Below, piece by piece: positions 20,388 to 30,894 of a stretch of 48,157 nucleotides of DNA. Made by a program: the position numbers and the translations under genes. Within the stretch, counting starts at the first letter, position 1. Each line of letters opens with the position of its first letter. Below the pieces are notes generated by a model, which did not search any database, had not been told where the DNA came from, and saw nothing but the letters and a program-made list of their open reading frames with translations. Origin of the DNA: Circinella umbellata (taxonomy: Eukaryota; Mucoromycota; Mucoromycetes; Mucorales; Lichtheimiaceae); contig JAIWNF010000125.1 in the NCBI GenBank assembly GCA_025093555.1, forward strand, positions 1 to 48,157, written 5' to 3'.

Positions 20388-23300
20388 CTAAACCCTTGAC
20401 AGTTCCATAACTTTAACATCTCCTAGAATCATCTCAGGATAAATTAAATTAAATCTATCATCGACCAGCGATGATTTGAGCATGCCAGCATAGCTCTTGA
20501 TGTTTTCAACATCAGTCACATACAGCTTGTCACCAGGAGTGGACCTATCTTGTCTCCAATGTACATGTGTAATGCCTCTCTTTCGCCGCGATGTTGTGCC
20601 GTATGTATCTACAGTGACTCCTGAATAAAGCTTTACCAAACAGAGGGGACGTTCATCGCCTAATGACAAAGTTACAAAGTTAGAATTGCGTATATGCAAA
20701 TATTCATATATCATAATATATAGTGTAAATTTAAATGAAAACCATACCTTGAAACTCATGTACAAAAAAGAGTAGGAGTTCTCCGAAATACATGCCGTTT
20801 ACCCCACTAGTCCTTGTTGGAAGTACCAGCCTTACCAACATATCAAGGTTTTTAGCAGTCAATGGGAATTGTTGACATCTGTATAAGGTACGTCCGTACA
20901 TAAAAAGACGTTTTCCAACTCGAATACTGGTGCTAATTGGCGTGGTCAATGCGCGATCATCGGGGAACTGATTATGCCAGTAGTTTTTTGATATACTCTC
21001 GCATATCAAAATCTTCTAGAAAATCATAGATGGACCCCTCACGGCAATCCCATAGTTCAACATCTGGATACCCTTCCACCAAGTAGTCATTTTCCTCTGG
21101 TTGGTCATCAATGAACTCGTCAGGGTGTATAAGCGTTCAAAGTTTCGCATGATGAGATGGCGCTTGATAATGTTTCCAGCGTTGACCCCAGGTGAAACTC
21201 TTGACTCAATGTGACGTTTAAAGAACCCTATTAAGAAGATAATAAAAGAGGTAAGGAGGCTGCTACTTGTTTACTGTATGTTATTGATACGATTAAATAA
21301 TCTTACCAATTGCTCTTTCAGCTGACCGCGTGCTATAACCTCTTAAAGGACCAAGAGCTTTGATAGTATCATGGATATGGCGCAAGTAATGGAAATTAAT
21401 GGTATACATATTAGGGGTGGCATTATCTTTCAAATGCATATGCCAAGTATTTAAGTTTCTAATATTAAGTACACTGTTAGTTGATGGATTTTCCAATAGT
21501 AAGAACATGGGCTAATAAATGTCTACTTACGATTTGATTTTAACCAAATCTTCTTCATTTATCTCCCATTGTAATGCAAGCGAACATCCAATCACAAAGA
21601 CATGACGGCTTCAACCTGTCGAGCATCGGCCCCATATAGGTCCACAAGTTGCTCAAATACAAGTGTTGGCAAAACACATTGCATAAATACGATCCAGTCA
21701 ACTGATCGCATGAGCTTCGCTTTTCTGGATACATCTGATGAAGAAAGAATTTGGTAAGTCAAAACACTACATAAAATTAAAACAATAATATTATACTGAT
21801 AATTTTCATAATTACTGACCACGAAAACTACCCTCAAATGTGGATGATAGTACAGTAGGTATTGACTCAATAATGGCATTACCAATGGCTGAACAACTTC
21901 GGTTAGATAACGTGATAGTGGAGTCAACATTTGGGTATTCGCCAGATATCATTAGCCATATCTTTTTAGTGCAATTTGAGCTGATAAGATGTAACTCATC
22001 TAATCCAAAGAATGTGTATCTGTGGAAAGACTTCAATGATCCAAACTTGGTCGCCTTTTCGATTCCAAAGCCCTGTCATCCCAAGAGTAATATTTTATAT
22101 TGGTAAGTTAAAAAAAGGTATGTAAAGTAATTGAGCTATTTCTGTCAAGTACAACATGAATCAAAATCATACCTTATCACCTTCAGTGAATTCCTCGTTT
22201 TCTCTTGGTTGAGACATGGCTACTGTTCCGGTGTAGTATCGGCCAGTCCCATTACCTGACAGACTTGTATGCGACACAGATTTTATCCAATATTGGCGGC
22301 AACCATACACTGAATTGTGTCCCTTGTGATGACAAATCTCTTGTACTCCAATAATATCTCCACTGGTGAGCATCAAGTGGACATTGAAGGTGAACACGCC
22401 ACTTGGACAAGAAACCTTCATATCAGCATCTTCAAGTATACGAAGTTCATTTAACAAAGGTTTGAGGAAAGTATACAAGTTTCCTGTGTGGTCACCTGGA
22501 ATGATTGCAACTTGGAGGAGATTTTTTGTTTTGTATCTATGCTTACATAAAAATGAATAAGTTTAATACAGAATATAATACACGTTTGACTTATACTGCA
22601 AAAAAATATTTACCTTTCTAGAGGCGGTAAGCTTAAAACAACAACATATAGAATTGTCATCTTTGAATTATTTACTACCTTTGAATGCTGAAAAACCATC
22701 GATAAACAGCGAGAGAGCAATATCCATATCAGTTGGAAAGAGTTCTTGCTTACAAGCCTAGTATAGAGATCCATCGAATATATCCATCATTACATCTTCA
22801 GTTTGTTCTCGAGTTTGTAAAAGGAGATTATGAGTGTTATCATCTGCAACAAAGGCTGATAATTGCTTTGCAAGTGGGAAGTATGACATGGCTTTGATAG
22901 GAGTACCATTGGGCTTGAATTGCACTGCTTCACATAAACAAGGAATCGGTTGAACCTTGTGGAAAAAGACGACAACCATTTGGACACACGCGATACTTGG
23001 TTTCCTGGAGGTCAAACAGCTTTTCCATGCGTGATTCACATTTCTGAGGGAATATAAAGGCATGCCATCTTTTTTTACTTTTAGGAACTGTCTTACAATG
23101 AATTATAAAACCAATGTAAACAAACACTTACTAAATCCATCATCATCCACAATCCATTTATTCAATAGCTTGAGTAACTCTTCATATGCAAATCTACTGA
23201 TATTTTGCTGTTGCGCCCAGCTATAAAGCTCATATTTTTTTTCGTGGCTGTCCAAAGGATTGTGCCATGTTCGGTATATTCGATGCATTGGTCAGTTTGT

Positions 23301-23833
23301 AGTGTTGGCTGTTTGTCCCCCAGATCAACATATTCTACAACATCGGTGTGTTTCTATGATCTATGCTTTGTTCCAATCCGATATCATCATATCCTCCTTC
23401 GTCTTCATCTTCACCAGCATCTGTATAATTTTCATCTGTTGGATAATCATCATCCTGCATCCCCTTCGACTTCTTGCTCGCCAACAACAGGTTGCATATC
23501 GCCATAATCAAAATCACTGTAATCACCGTCATCATAGTTGGCTACTGGGGAACACCTGTGAGCTCTTCTTGGATAGGTGAAGTATCCAGAATATATAATC
23601 CTCATCTTGCTCAGAGATCATTGGAACATTAACAGGTAAGGCATCGTTCAATAACTCGGGATCCTATAAGGTCGAACACCAGCTATTTTCACACATTAGA
23701 AGCCAGTTTATTTGTACATTTGTATATCAGCGGATGTATTTGACTTACTACAGGAAGAAACATGGTTTTCAAAGTTTCTAACGCGTTGTGGTAATGAGCA
23801 GATTGGACAAATTGGACCGTTAAGTAAAGGCAT
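20388..23833 (-). pseudogene. CACTA (Tnp2/Plavaka-like) transposase, frameshifted copy
   Basis: Same nine-exon layout as the copy at 34466-37923. First exon 23833-23749 encodes PICPICSLPQRVRNFENH, a C-x2-C...H...C finger. Later segments include CPNGCRLF, the GDIIGVQEICHHKGHNSVYG box with CRQ, and the C-terminal LCLVKLYSGVTVDTYGTTSR ending at 20388. Lesions differ from the other copy: a 1-nt deletion after GVRPYR (about 23663), an extra base near 23475 in the acidic linker, a missing base near 23047, and mutated first-Asp exon boundaries. The family GD-H-C-C box is the second catalytic region of Tnp2-type transposases. Inactive as it stands. Confidence 0.8.
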
Positions 23834-24055
23834 AGTAAGAATAAATGTAAAAATGCAATGGATAATTGAAGTGATGATTGACAAGATATGTTAAATTTTA
23901 TTTCGTATTTATACTAAGATAGAGTCTGGCTTGTACGACGATGATTCTGCGCAGTCAATAGCGATGATTCTGCGCAATCAATGACGCGTTCTTTTTTTTT
24001 CTTCTATTTTTTTTAGTTTAACTTGTTCTTATATTTTTTTCCAAGTTTTTTTAGG
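23834..24055. promoter_or_regulatory. Bidirectional CACTA promoter with 23-bp repeat
   Basis: Separates the divergent ATGs at 23833 (-) and 24056 (+). TATAAATA lies on the minus strand at 23913-23906, about 75 bp from the transposase start. ATGATTCTGCGCA is repeated with a 23-bp period (23941 and 23964), followed by ACGCG. The whole block is retained in the second copy (34256-34465), including the repeat. Confidence 0.65.
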
Positions 24056-25469
24056 ATGAATCCCACTAATCAGCAATCTGTACCAACTGATCCCTATCTT
24101 GATTTGCTCTTGGAGATTCGTGATTCAATTTCGCAATTGCAATGATTGTAGAAATCAAGCAACGTGTGGCAGCTGTTGAAGAACATCTAGGTAACAATCC
24201 GCAGCAACCTCTTCCACACAACAACAGCAACATTACCCGCAGCAACAACAACATCACTTGGTACTGTCGCCATGCTGCTGCGTGTCACACTGAAGAGCAG
24301 CGAGAGCAGCTGTTTCGCGAGTATATGTCGCTCAATTACCAACCTCCTCCTGGTGCGCCAGATCTCACCTCCACTGGCACCATTGAAAGATATGGCAATG
24401 GGAAGGACAAAAAGGCTGTTCTCACTTTTTAAAAGTCAATGGAAACATGGTGAGGAAAGTGAACAGTATGTATGAGTCGTTGCTGAAGGAGTCGAGAACG
24501 CACAAAAGAGATCTTGAATGTGCCTTGGATCAGTTTCCTTCAGTGGCGACTTATAAAGACTTCCCATCCCAGGTCAAGAGGATGGAAATTAAAAAGTTCG
24601 AGGACAACATCAAGCGCATGTATAAGTTGCCCATTGACAAGTAAGGATCATTGGGTAGCGAATTATTTATCCACAGTATCTTCAAATCAATCGTCAGGTA
24701 TATTATATGTAATTATGGGTGTTACCAGTAAATTCAATTATTAAATAGTTGTATTAATAATAATATTTTCTATAATTATATTATCTATAGATCTAATACA
24801 AATGACTCTGCAGGTTCTTCTGTTGGTGCTCAGTCAGCAATGTAAGTAACTATACCCAACAATGTTTCATATATTGTTCGTACTAACAGATATGAGTAGG
24901 AGTCGTATGGGTTTATCTAGCCAACGAGGAGCTTCGCCAACACCAACATTATGAACTCAAGGGTCATTTATGTCAATGTAAGTTATGTATGAGCTCATTT
25001 AAACTAGATGTACTAAAAGGTTTCTTTATAGCACCAGTGATCACACCGAATCAAATACCCAAGATCAATGTAAGTAATAACAAAACTTGGTAATAATTTG
25101 GTAATGTATTCTAATATGAGCTTCTTTATAGGCCACCACCCCACCAATTTCTCCATCTGCTCCTTCACCATCGCCATCATCATCTACAATTTAACAACTA
25201 CGATCCTTATGCCAATTACACACGAACTCGAACAACCTCCTCTCACTACTTCTCTATCCACCTATTCCGCCCTGCTCCAGCTACTGCCCTACTACTGCTC
25301 CTGCTCCTGCTTCTCCCTCTCTCCTGTTCCGCCCTCGCTCCCTCTTCGCTTGACGACTGAGGAAGCGTGTAGCTTCCCAGTTCTTCCCCATATCAACTCG
25401 CAACGCCCCCCCGCCAACAATGATATATATAATAATATGAACAATATGATTAATCATAAAATATTACAA
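24056..25469 (+). pseudogene. CACTA accessory gene (TnpA-like), frameshifted
   Basis: ATG 24056 gives MNPTNQQSVPTDPYLDLLLE, then a coiled-coil-like IVEIKQRVAAVEEHLGNN after a 1-nt shift near 24143. A Gln/Asn-rich part and CHTEEQREQLFREYMSLNYQ follow, then RKVNSMYESLLKESRTHK, SVATYKDFPSQVKRMEIKKF and KRMYKLPIDK, and after another shift DHWVANYLSTVSSNQSS near a GTATAT donor. Later short exons lead to a pyrimidine-rich, Pro/Ser/Thr-coding end (25130-25350). It faces away from the transposase, as expected for a second CACTA gene. The last part is too degraded for exact exons. It resembles the ORF at 7566 in layout: coiled coil first, a W-A-N motif near the end. Confidence 0.55.
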
Positions 25470-25570
25470 TAACATTTAGATTAATGATTTATTTTACGAC
25501 TTAGATTGGATTATTTTGTTACACTGCTTGCCAAAACGAGAAATACACTACTGGACTTCCAAATCACAAG

Positions 25571-25617
25571 TTCACCTGGTTCACCTGGTTCACCTGGTTA
25601 CCTTACTTCCCATGGTG
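25571..25617. repeat. CACTA right subterminal 9-bp array
   Basis: AGTTCACCT, GGTTCACCT, GGTTCACCT, GGTTACCTT then ACTTCCCATGGTG at the terminus; inverted relative to the left array. Confidence 0.85.
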
Positions 25618-26700
25618 AATGTTTTCCTGCCAATGTATTAGTTTCCAAGAGCATGTCAAGTTTTTCATTAGTTGATGACGTGCATGAATAGAAAGTTTAT
25701 TAATCTAGTGCGCGCTGTAGTATTGAGTGATAAATTTTTAATATAATCCATTTCGTTATAACTGTTTCTGAAGACACTAAAGAATCAAAGCATTCTAAAT
25801 CTTTTTCTTTTCATCAGAGTTTGATGAATCAGTAAATGTTCATCGATTAGAGCTTCAATAGATGCCATAATTAAGTCCCCATCCTCATCTATAATGGAAT
25901 GTTCGGCAATATTGATTCGTCACTAGTGATAGGCTTTGGATGCTTAACGAGTCTGTTTCAATTCTTTATGCACTTGTGTCTTTGTGACATTATCATTTGA
26001 ACAATGTTATCATCAATGCCAGTGTTGGTGTCGTTGCTCTGTTTTCCATCATTGTTCTATCTAAATCATCCTTATTTTGATCCATGGTTTTGCATATCTC
26101 ATCGTCTTCCATTTTTGAGCTTGCTGGTGTGTCGGTGGCGATATGTGGTTGTTGTTGTAGACCACTCTTTGAAGGCATCTCCTCCAACCCAATCCTTCCT
26201 TCTTTTTTTTTGTTTAGACCTTTAGGTTGATGTTAGAGACTGCCACCAACAGTTTTCCTCTTCTTGTTGTTAGTATATGGGCAATCACGAGAAATATGCC
26301 CTCTTTCATAGCAGCTCCAACACTCTTTTTGGCTACTATTGAGTTTATACAATCCCAACGATGATGCCCTTGCTCATGACACCAAGTGCAATAGAGAGGC
26401 ATGTTCATACTCATTAGCCCAATCAATTATATGTTTCAACTTATGAAAAGGATGTTCACCTTCAATAGATTGACAATCAAGTACAGCATAACCAGACCTT
26501 ATGAAAAAATTGGTAGTGGGTTCATAAAAGCAGCTGATATCAAGAATACATTTATAAGGTTGAAGACTTCTTTGTAAAGTGGATAAGAGTTCAGGTTCAC
26601 AGACCAAAGGTAAATGAGTGAGTCGAAGCTTGTGCACAATCCGCATAACTTGAAATTTTCGCCCAAAAGAGGTTAGTAAGATCAACTTTTTTTTTGTTGA

Positions 26701-27023
26701 ATGTATAAATAAATAAATGCGATTACAAAATGAAAATATTGTAGAAAATGTATTATAAGTGATTGTGACAAGTGAAGGTTATATTGTTGTAACTAACAGA
26801 TTGTTTTATAGTAAAAAAATGAGAAGGGATAGACTATATATTTACTTTTTATTTTGGTAAAAAAAAGAGACTTTTTTCCAGAGTGTGCCATATTCAAATA
26901 ATATTAACAATAGAATAAAGCTCTTCATTTTACAGTAGAGTGAAAAGAGTATGCATTCATGTACAGATGAATTGGGAGATCTTTTAACAATTGATTTTGA
27001 CAATTTCTATTGATTGATTAATA
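26701..27023. other. AT-rich spacer between opposed LINE ORF1 pieces
   Basis: No gene. The TTTATTTATACATTCAACAA region near 26700 (minus strand) is weakly similar to 27225-27245 (plus strand), so the inverted homology may extend into it. Confidence 0.4.
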
Positions 27024-27345
27024 ATGGACTCCATCAGAACTACTCACCCTTTCGAAATCGTGATGCAACAATATTACAGCATGTGTCCAAAGAGGAATAT
27101 GGAAAGGACTATTGCCAAAACGTAGCAAAATACAACAAGGGAGTATATGTACTTATTAAAATAGTTATATAGTTAGGTGTATGTATCATATAACATATAT
27201 ATTATACCTCACAATAATTGGTTTTTTCACTACATTCATACAACAAAAAGAAAGGAAAATAAAGTTGATCTTATTAATCTCTTTTTCAGCCATTTTTTTT
27301 TCAGTCCCAGCTCTTTTTGGGCGAAAATTTCAAGTTATGCCACAC
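27024..27345 (+). pseudogene. LINE ORF1 N-terminal fragment, inverted relative to the main LINE
   Basis: ATG 27024 gives MDSIRTTHPFEIVMQQYYSM and soon a stop; after an AT-rich stretch, KVDLINLF, then FFSVPALFGRKFQVM in another frame. The last part is homologous to the minus-strand ORF1 at 26640-26700, which lacks about 30 bp present here. The sequence GGGCGAAAATTTCAAGTTATG occurs in both, in opposite orientation. Confidence 0.5.
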
Positions 27346-29069
27346 AATCCCCTTATTTGGCATGGCATAAGAACCAAGAATACATGTTTTCAATTTTAAG
27401 AATTCAAGTTCGATATTAAGAGCACGTTCTATGTCAGTTTCGTCGTCAAAAGCAAGTTCTAATAGTACACGTCTCAGTCCTTTGTCTTGACTTCCTTGTA
27501 AAAAATCTTCTAATGATCTCATTTTTGGTCGAGCTCTCTTATATGGGGCAAAGTACATACCCCTTTTTGCGCCATTGATTTTGACAGGAGAGCCAGCAAT
27601 CTCACAAACTCTACATGCATACTTGAAAGTATGTCCTCGGAAACACATCATTTCACTACAACCAGGAATATCCCCAGTACATAATAGCATATGGGCACAT
27701 GAAAAATATCTTTCTCTATTATCTGCTTTGAAATATATACCTGACGATTGCAAGCATTTGAGTTGCTGTATATAAGGTTGAAGGAAACTGAATAAATCTT
27801 TTACACTATGTGGTCTAGGACATATACAAAGTTGAATCATATTCGCTGTTTGATATCAAATAGATGGTGAAAAATTTAAGATGACAACATGAATGATCAT
27901 GAGTTGATGCTTTTAAAACATTGTGAAGCCATCAGTATATAATGCTAAGGCTATATCCAAACTGTTGGTAAAAAGTCCTTTATTTTTTAAATCGTTGAAT
28001 GCATCACCATCATAGATATCTGAGTATTGTCCTTGAACAGGTTGGTGTTTAGTGTGATGAAGTAGATTTTCTCAAGACGTTTTGTTATGTATCAATAATG
28101 CTAACTGATCTGACAGAGACAGCTGCTTAACTGTTGCACACGGCTGTTGCTGCCTAGTAGTACTGTTTGATTGTCGTTTTCTATTGTGAATCTTGGTGCT
28201 TGATAATAATGGCATTTTGTTAGTGTTGATGATTTCAAAAACATCATGCATCCATTTCAATATACATCATAATTTTTAGCTTTAATAGGATATGATTCTT
28301 CCATGATCTTTATTATAAGAGTATAATTAGTACTGTAAAAAAAGCTATGAAAATTAGGTTTCTATATGTATAGCCTACAACACTTACTTTCTTAGATAAA
28401 TGATATGAACGAAGAGATTCAAGTCTATCTTGAATATAATTATTAAATTCGCCAATTGCTTCATCAAAAAAGCTTGTAGAACATTATGTTTTGTAGCAAG
28501 GGACAGTAATTTCTTACTACATTTTTCCCATGCAGTTTTGATATATCTTCTTTTATTAAAGTTATAAAACTTAGCATTCATATACGTTTTATTCACAAAT
28601 GGTTCGTTTTGTATGGTTTCAATAAGGTCCAAATCGACGTCCATCCAGTAGCCATCATCATCGTCATCATCATCACCATTATCCATTATACTATTGCTTA
28701 TATTTTTTGTCAATAGACTGATGATGAACTAGTGTCTAACAGCAGATGGAAGTGTTTAATATAATATAAAAAAATATTTTTACCTCTCTTATCCTGAATT
28801 CTTATCGTTATTTTCATTATTAGAACCATTATTTGTAAAACTCATTGTTTTACCGACTTCATGAGTATTATAATAGCTAGAAGATTGCACAACATCGCTG
28901 GAAAAGAAGGTATTTATTTGGTCACGATTTTTTTTACATCAGTATATATGTTTTTTTCTGAAATCTCTTTCTTTTTGAACACGTGAAAACAAACATGACA
29001 TTGAAATTCGGTACTGGGCAAAGTGGTCAAAATGTTTAATTGTGCTGATGAATCAATTTGCTTGGACAT
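27346..29069 (-). pseudogene. Third, diverged CACTA transposase fragment
   Basis: Starts possibly at ATG 29069 with a Cys-containing first exon (FQCHVCFHVFKKK), then an acidic exon from 28713 (NGDDDDDDDGYWMDVDLDL) and KRRYIKTAWEKCSKKLLSLA. NSLDIALALYTDGFTMF (about 27970-27920) carries the first catalytic Asp. MIQLCICPRPHSVKDLFSFL and TGDIPGCSEMMCFRGHTFKY with CRVC (27840-27600) form the second box. Stops interrupt near 27916 and 27863. The C-terminal third, the ends and the accessory gene are absent. It belongs to the same superfamily as the copies at 20.4 and 34.5 kb but a different lineage. The right border abuts the LINE fragment at about 27345. Confidence 0.7.
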
Positions 29070-29292
29070 CCCTACTGTAACGAAATGAATTGTTTATTAT
29101 TATCAACATTACTATTTATTTTTTTCCCTTCTTCAACAGTCAATAATACTTGCTTGTTGTGTTAAGCTTTTTCTGAGTAGCTTGAGGAAGAGAAGAAAGC
29201 AATAAATTTGAAAAGAAAAAGTGTGTGAGAAAAAGTATCTTCAAAAGATTAGTGAAGCATGTGATGCTATCATAAACATAATGATATATTTT
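29070..29292. other. AT-rich spacer, no gene
   Basis: Upstream flank of the diverged CACTA transposase; no TATA box or terminal repeat could be assigned. Confidence 0.35.
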
Positions 29293-29815
29293 TCAGCTTT
29301 TTACATGTAAAAATGGACTGAAAATACATATTTAAATGGTTGTTATGATTTATATACTTGAGAATTCATGCATAGAAGCTTTTTACATGATTTGAACAAC
29401 CTTTTTTCTTAATCGAACAGGGATGGAGTTTTTTTAGAAAAAAGTGGAGTTATTTTGGAGCTTTGGCATTTATGATTTTTTACACATAGAAATGGATTGC
29501 AAATACATATTCAAACGGTTATTATAATTTATATACTCGAGAATTCATGCATGGAAGCTTTTTACATGATTTGAACAACTTTTCTTTTAATCGAATGGGG
29601 ATGGAGTTTATTTAGAAAAAAGTGGAGTTATTTTGGAGCTTTGGCAGTTATGACTTTTTACACATAGAAATGGATTGAACATACATATTCAAATGGTTAT
29701 TATGATTTATATACTTGAGAATTCATGTATAGGAGCTCTTTACATGATTTGAACAACCTTTTTTTTAATCAAATTGGGATGGAGTTTTTTTAGAAAAGAA
29801 TGGAGCTTTGAAAAA
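29293..29815. repeat. 179-bp tandem repeat, about three copies
   Basis: AGAATTCATG recurs at 29361, 29540 and 29718 (steps 179 and 178). Each unit holds GCTTTTTACATGATTTGAAC, GGGATGGAGTTT and GTGGAGTTATTTTGGAGC. Copies differ by scattered substitutions and poly-T length. The last copy is cut at about 29815. Confidence 0.9.
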
Positions 29816-29869
29816 TATATTTTTTGGAATTTAGAAAAAATTAGACTTTTTGTGGAATATTAATTTCCT

Positions 29870-30018
29870 TAATAGTTACATATATTTTCTTTTTTGGATT
29901 ATTTTTGTGTTAGTTCTTTCATAAAGATATTTGATTTTTATGATGTCATATAGTTATATCCATATCACCGTCACATTACCATACTATCTATTTGAACATG
30001 TATACATTCACCTAGTCA
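29870..30018. repeat. LTR-like block, inverted partner of 14706-14836
   Basis: Reverse complement reads GTGACGGTGATATGGATATA with flanks as at 14706-14836. No coding neighbours; probably the remnant of an LTR. Confidence 0.6.
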
Positions 30019-30035
30019 TAAGGAAAACTCAGCTT

Positions 30036-30103
30036 CAGAAAACTGACAAATGAGTGCGGTTGTGCCAGTATAAAGAAGCACTGCAACCGCACTCAGAAAA
30101 CTG
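30036..30103. repeat. GC-rich hairpin flanked by direct repeats
   Basis: TGAGTGCGGTTG (30051-30062) and CAACCGCACTCA (30084-30095) are perfect 12-nt reverse complements around a 21-nt loop. CAGAAAACTG occurs on both sides (30036-30045, 30094-30103). Confidence 0.75.
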
Positions 30104-30894
30104 CAATCGGGTTTTCAATTATATAAGTATTAGACGTAGTAGTAATAAAACCATAATAAACCTTATCTTAACTCATCTCGACAATTAAAAACATGGCATT
30201 GACTCATAAGCTGCTTCTTTAAGCGTAAACGTTCTAGATATCATGAAGCCCAAATGTCTGGCTGCCGTAAAAACGAATAGGAAAGCAAGGAGCCCTACTG
30301 ACCAATCAGACAAATACATGTGGTCAACATCATTCCAACTGACGGTATCAGCGACGAAAAGTAGATCGCTTACAAATAGCCACTAGAATCTACCAGCAGC
30401 TACTTCTCGTGCCATCGCTGGATTACCCTTCTCCTCTTTGATGAAAGCATATGGAGAAGCTATGGCATTCAAGAGCCAAAATCAGAAGAGCTAGCACCTG
30501 TCCTGGTCCTATTTGTTCTTGTGTGGATAAAGTTCGCATACTATAACTGTATTTTCAGTGTGGTAAGGGAAACATTTGAAAACTTCACAAAAAGTAATTA
30601 ATTGATAAATATTTCTGATATGATAGCATTACGAACTACAACTTGTGTATTGCAAGAAATGCCGGAATATTGCCTTCCTCTGGTTCTTGCATGAGCCATC
30701 TATTCCTAATAACTTCCGAGGTACTGGAATTGCTATACATGTGAAACAAATGTTTAGTTTGAACAACATATTTTACAAGTGTGGCATTTCTGTCCATAAG
30801 ATTGCACAATGGCTGAAGATGAGTACGAACAGAAGTATTGTAAAAGATATTTATATTATTATCATTTGCACATGAAAGATAACACGCAATTTTT
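30104..30894. other. Unassigned region, less AT-rich than its surroundings
   Basis: No recognised gene. The minus strand has an open stretch ending at 30636 (CNLMDRNATLVKYVVQTKHL...) without a known motif; its upstream half is a shadow of the gypsy RT. The plus strand shows a helix-turn-helix-like ISVHKIAQWLKMS (about 30788-30826), too short to call. It may be the remnant of a further element. Confidence 0.3.

Larger units (their letters stand above)
20105..25617 (-). mobile_element. Complete CACTA (Plavaka/EnSpm-like) element with two divergent genes
   Basis: Left end CACCATGGGAAGAAAGGTG; right end, read inward, CACCATGGGAAGTAAGGTA. AAT flanks both ends (20102-20104 and 25618-25620). CAC termini and a 3-bp duplication, together with a Tnp2-like transposase, define a CACTA element of 5513 bp. 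Next to each end are 9-bp units (GGTTCACCT). The transposase gene runs leftward (23833-20388), the accessory gene rightward (24056 on), from a shared 222-bp promoter. It sits inside LINE ORF1. Both genes carry frameshifts. Confidence 0.88.
19965..26700 (-). pseudogene. LINE ORF1 with zinc knuckle, split by the CACTA element
   Basis: Right part, 26700-25618: NKKKVDLTNLF, then GRKFQVMRIVHKLRLTHLPL, LLSTLQRSLQPYKCILDISC, FFIRSGYAVLDCQ, and YCTWCHEQGHHRWDC, a CCHC knuckle (C-x2-C-x4-H-x4-C). A Lys/Asp-rich tail follows. Left part, 20104-19965, on the other side of the CACTA: SSQGRNTQLSLKGSEALASD, ending at TAA 19967-19965, five bases before the ORF2 ATG at 19959. Frameshifts occur near 26665 and around 26400-26220. 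ORF1 proteins bind the element RNA. The short junction to ORF2 fits coupled translation in LINEs. Confidence 0.65.
15657..26720 (-). mobile_element. LINE (non-LTR retrotransposon), decayed, with nested CACTA and LTR
   Basis: On the minus strand ORF1 (zinc knuckle), an apurinic-type endonuclease, RT and a C-terminal Cys/His segment follow in the usual order of a two-ORF LINE, ending at a possible A-tract near 15657. Two insertions split it: CACTA at 20105-25617 in ORF1 and an LTR at 15879-16299 near the ORF2 end. Without these it is about 5.1 kb. The true 5' end is unclear because of an inverted ORF1 fragment next to it (27024-27345). Confidence 0.75.

Noticed and set aside
25571..25617. Short regular repeats as a CRISPR-like array
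   Set aside because: The 9-bp units have no spacers and sit at a transposon terminus; the genome is eukaryotic.
27301..27345. C-terminus of the minus-strand transposase ORF ending in FSPKKSWD
   Set aside because: The same bases are LINE ORF1 sequence on the plus strand, so the transposase homology ends near 27346.
30788..30826. Helix-turn-helix of a Tc1/mariner transposase
   Set aside because: Only about 13 residues look right, with no DDE motifs or termini nearby.
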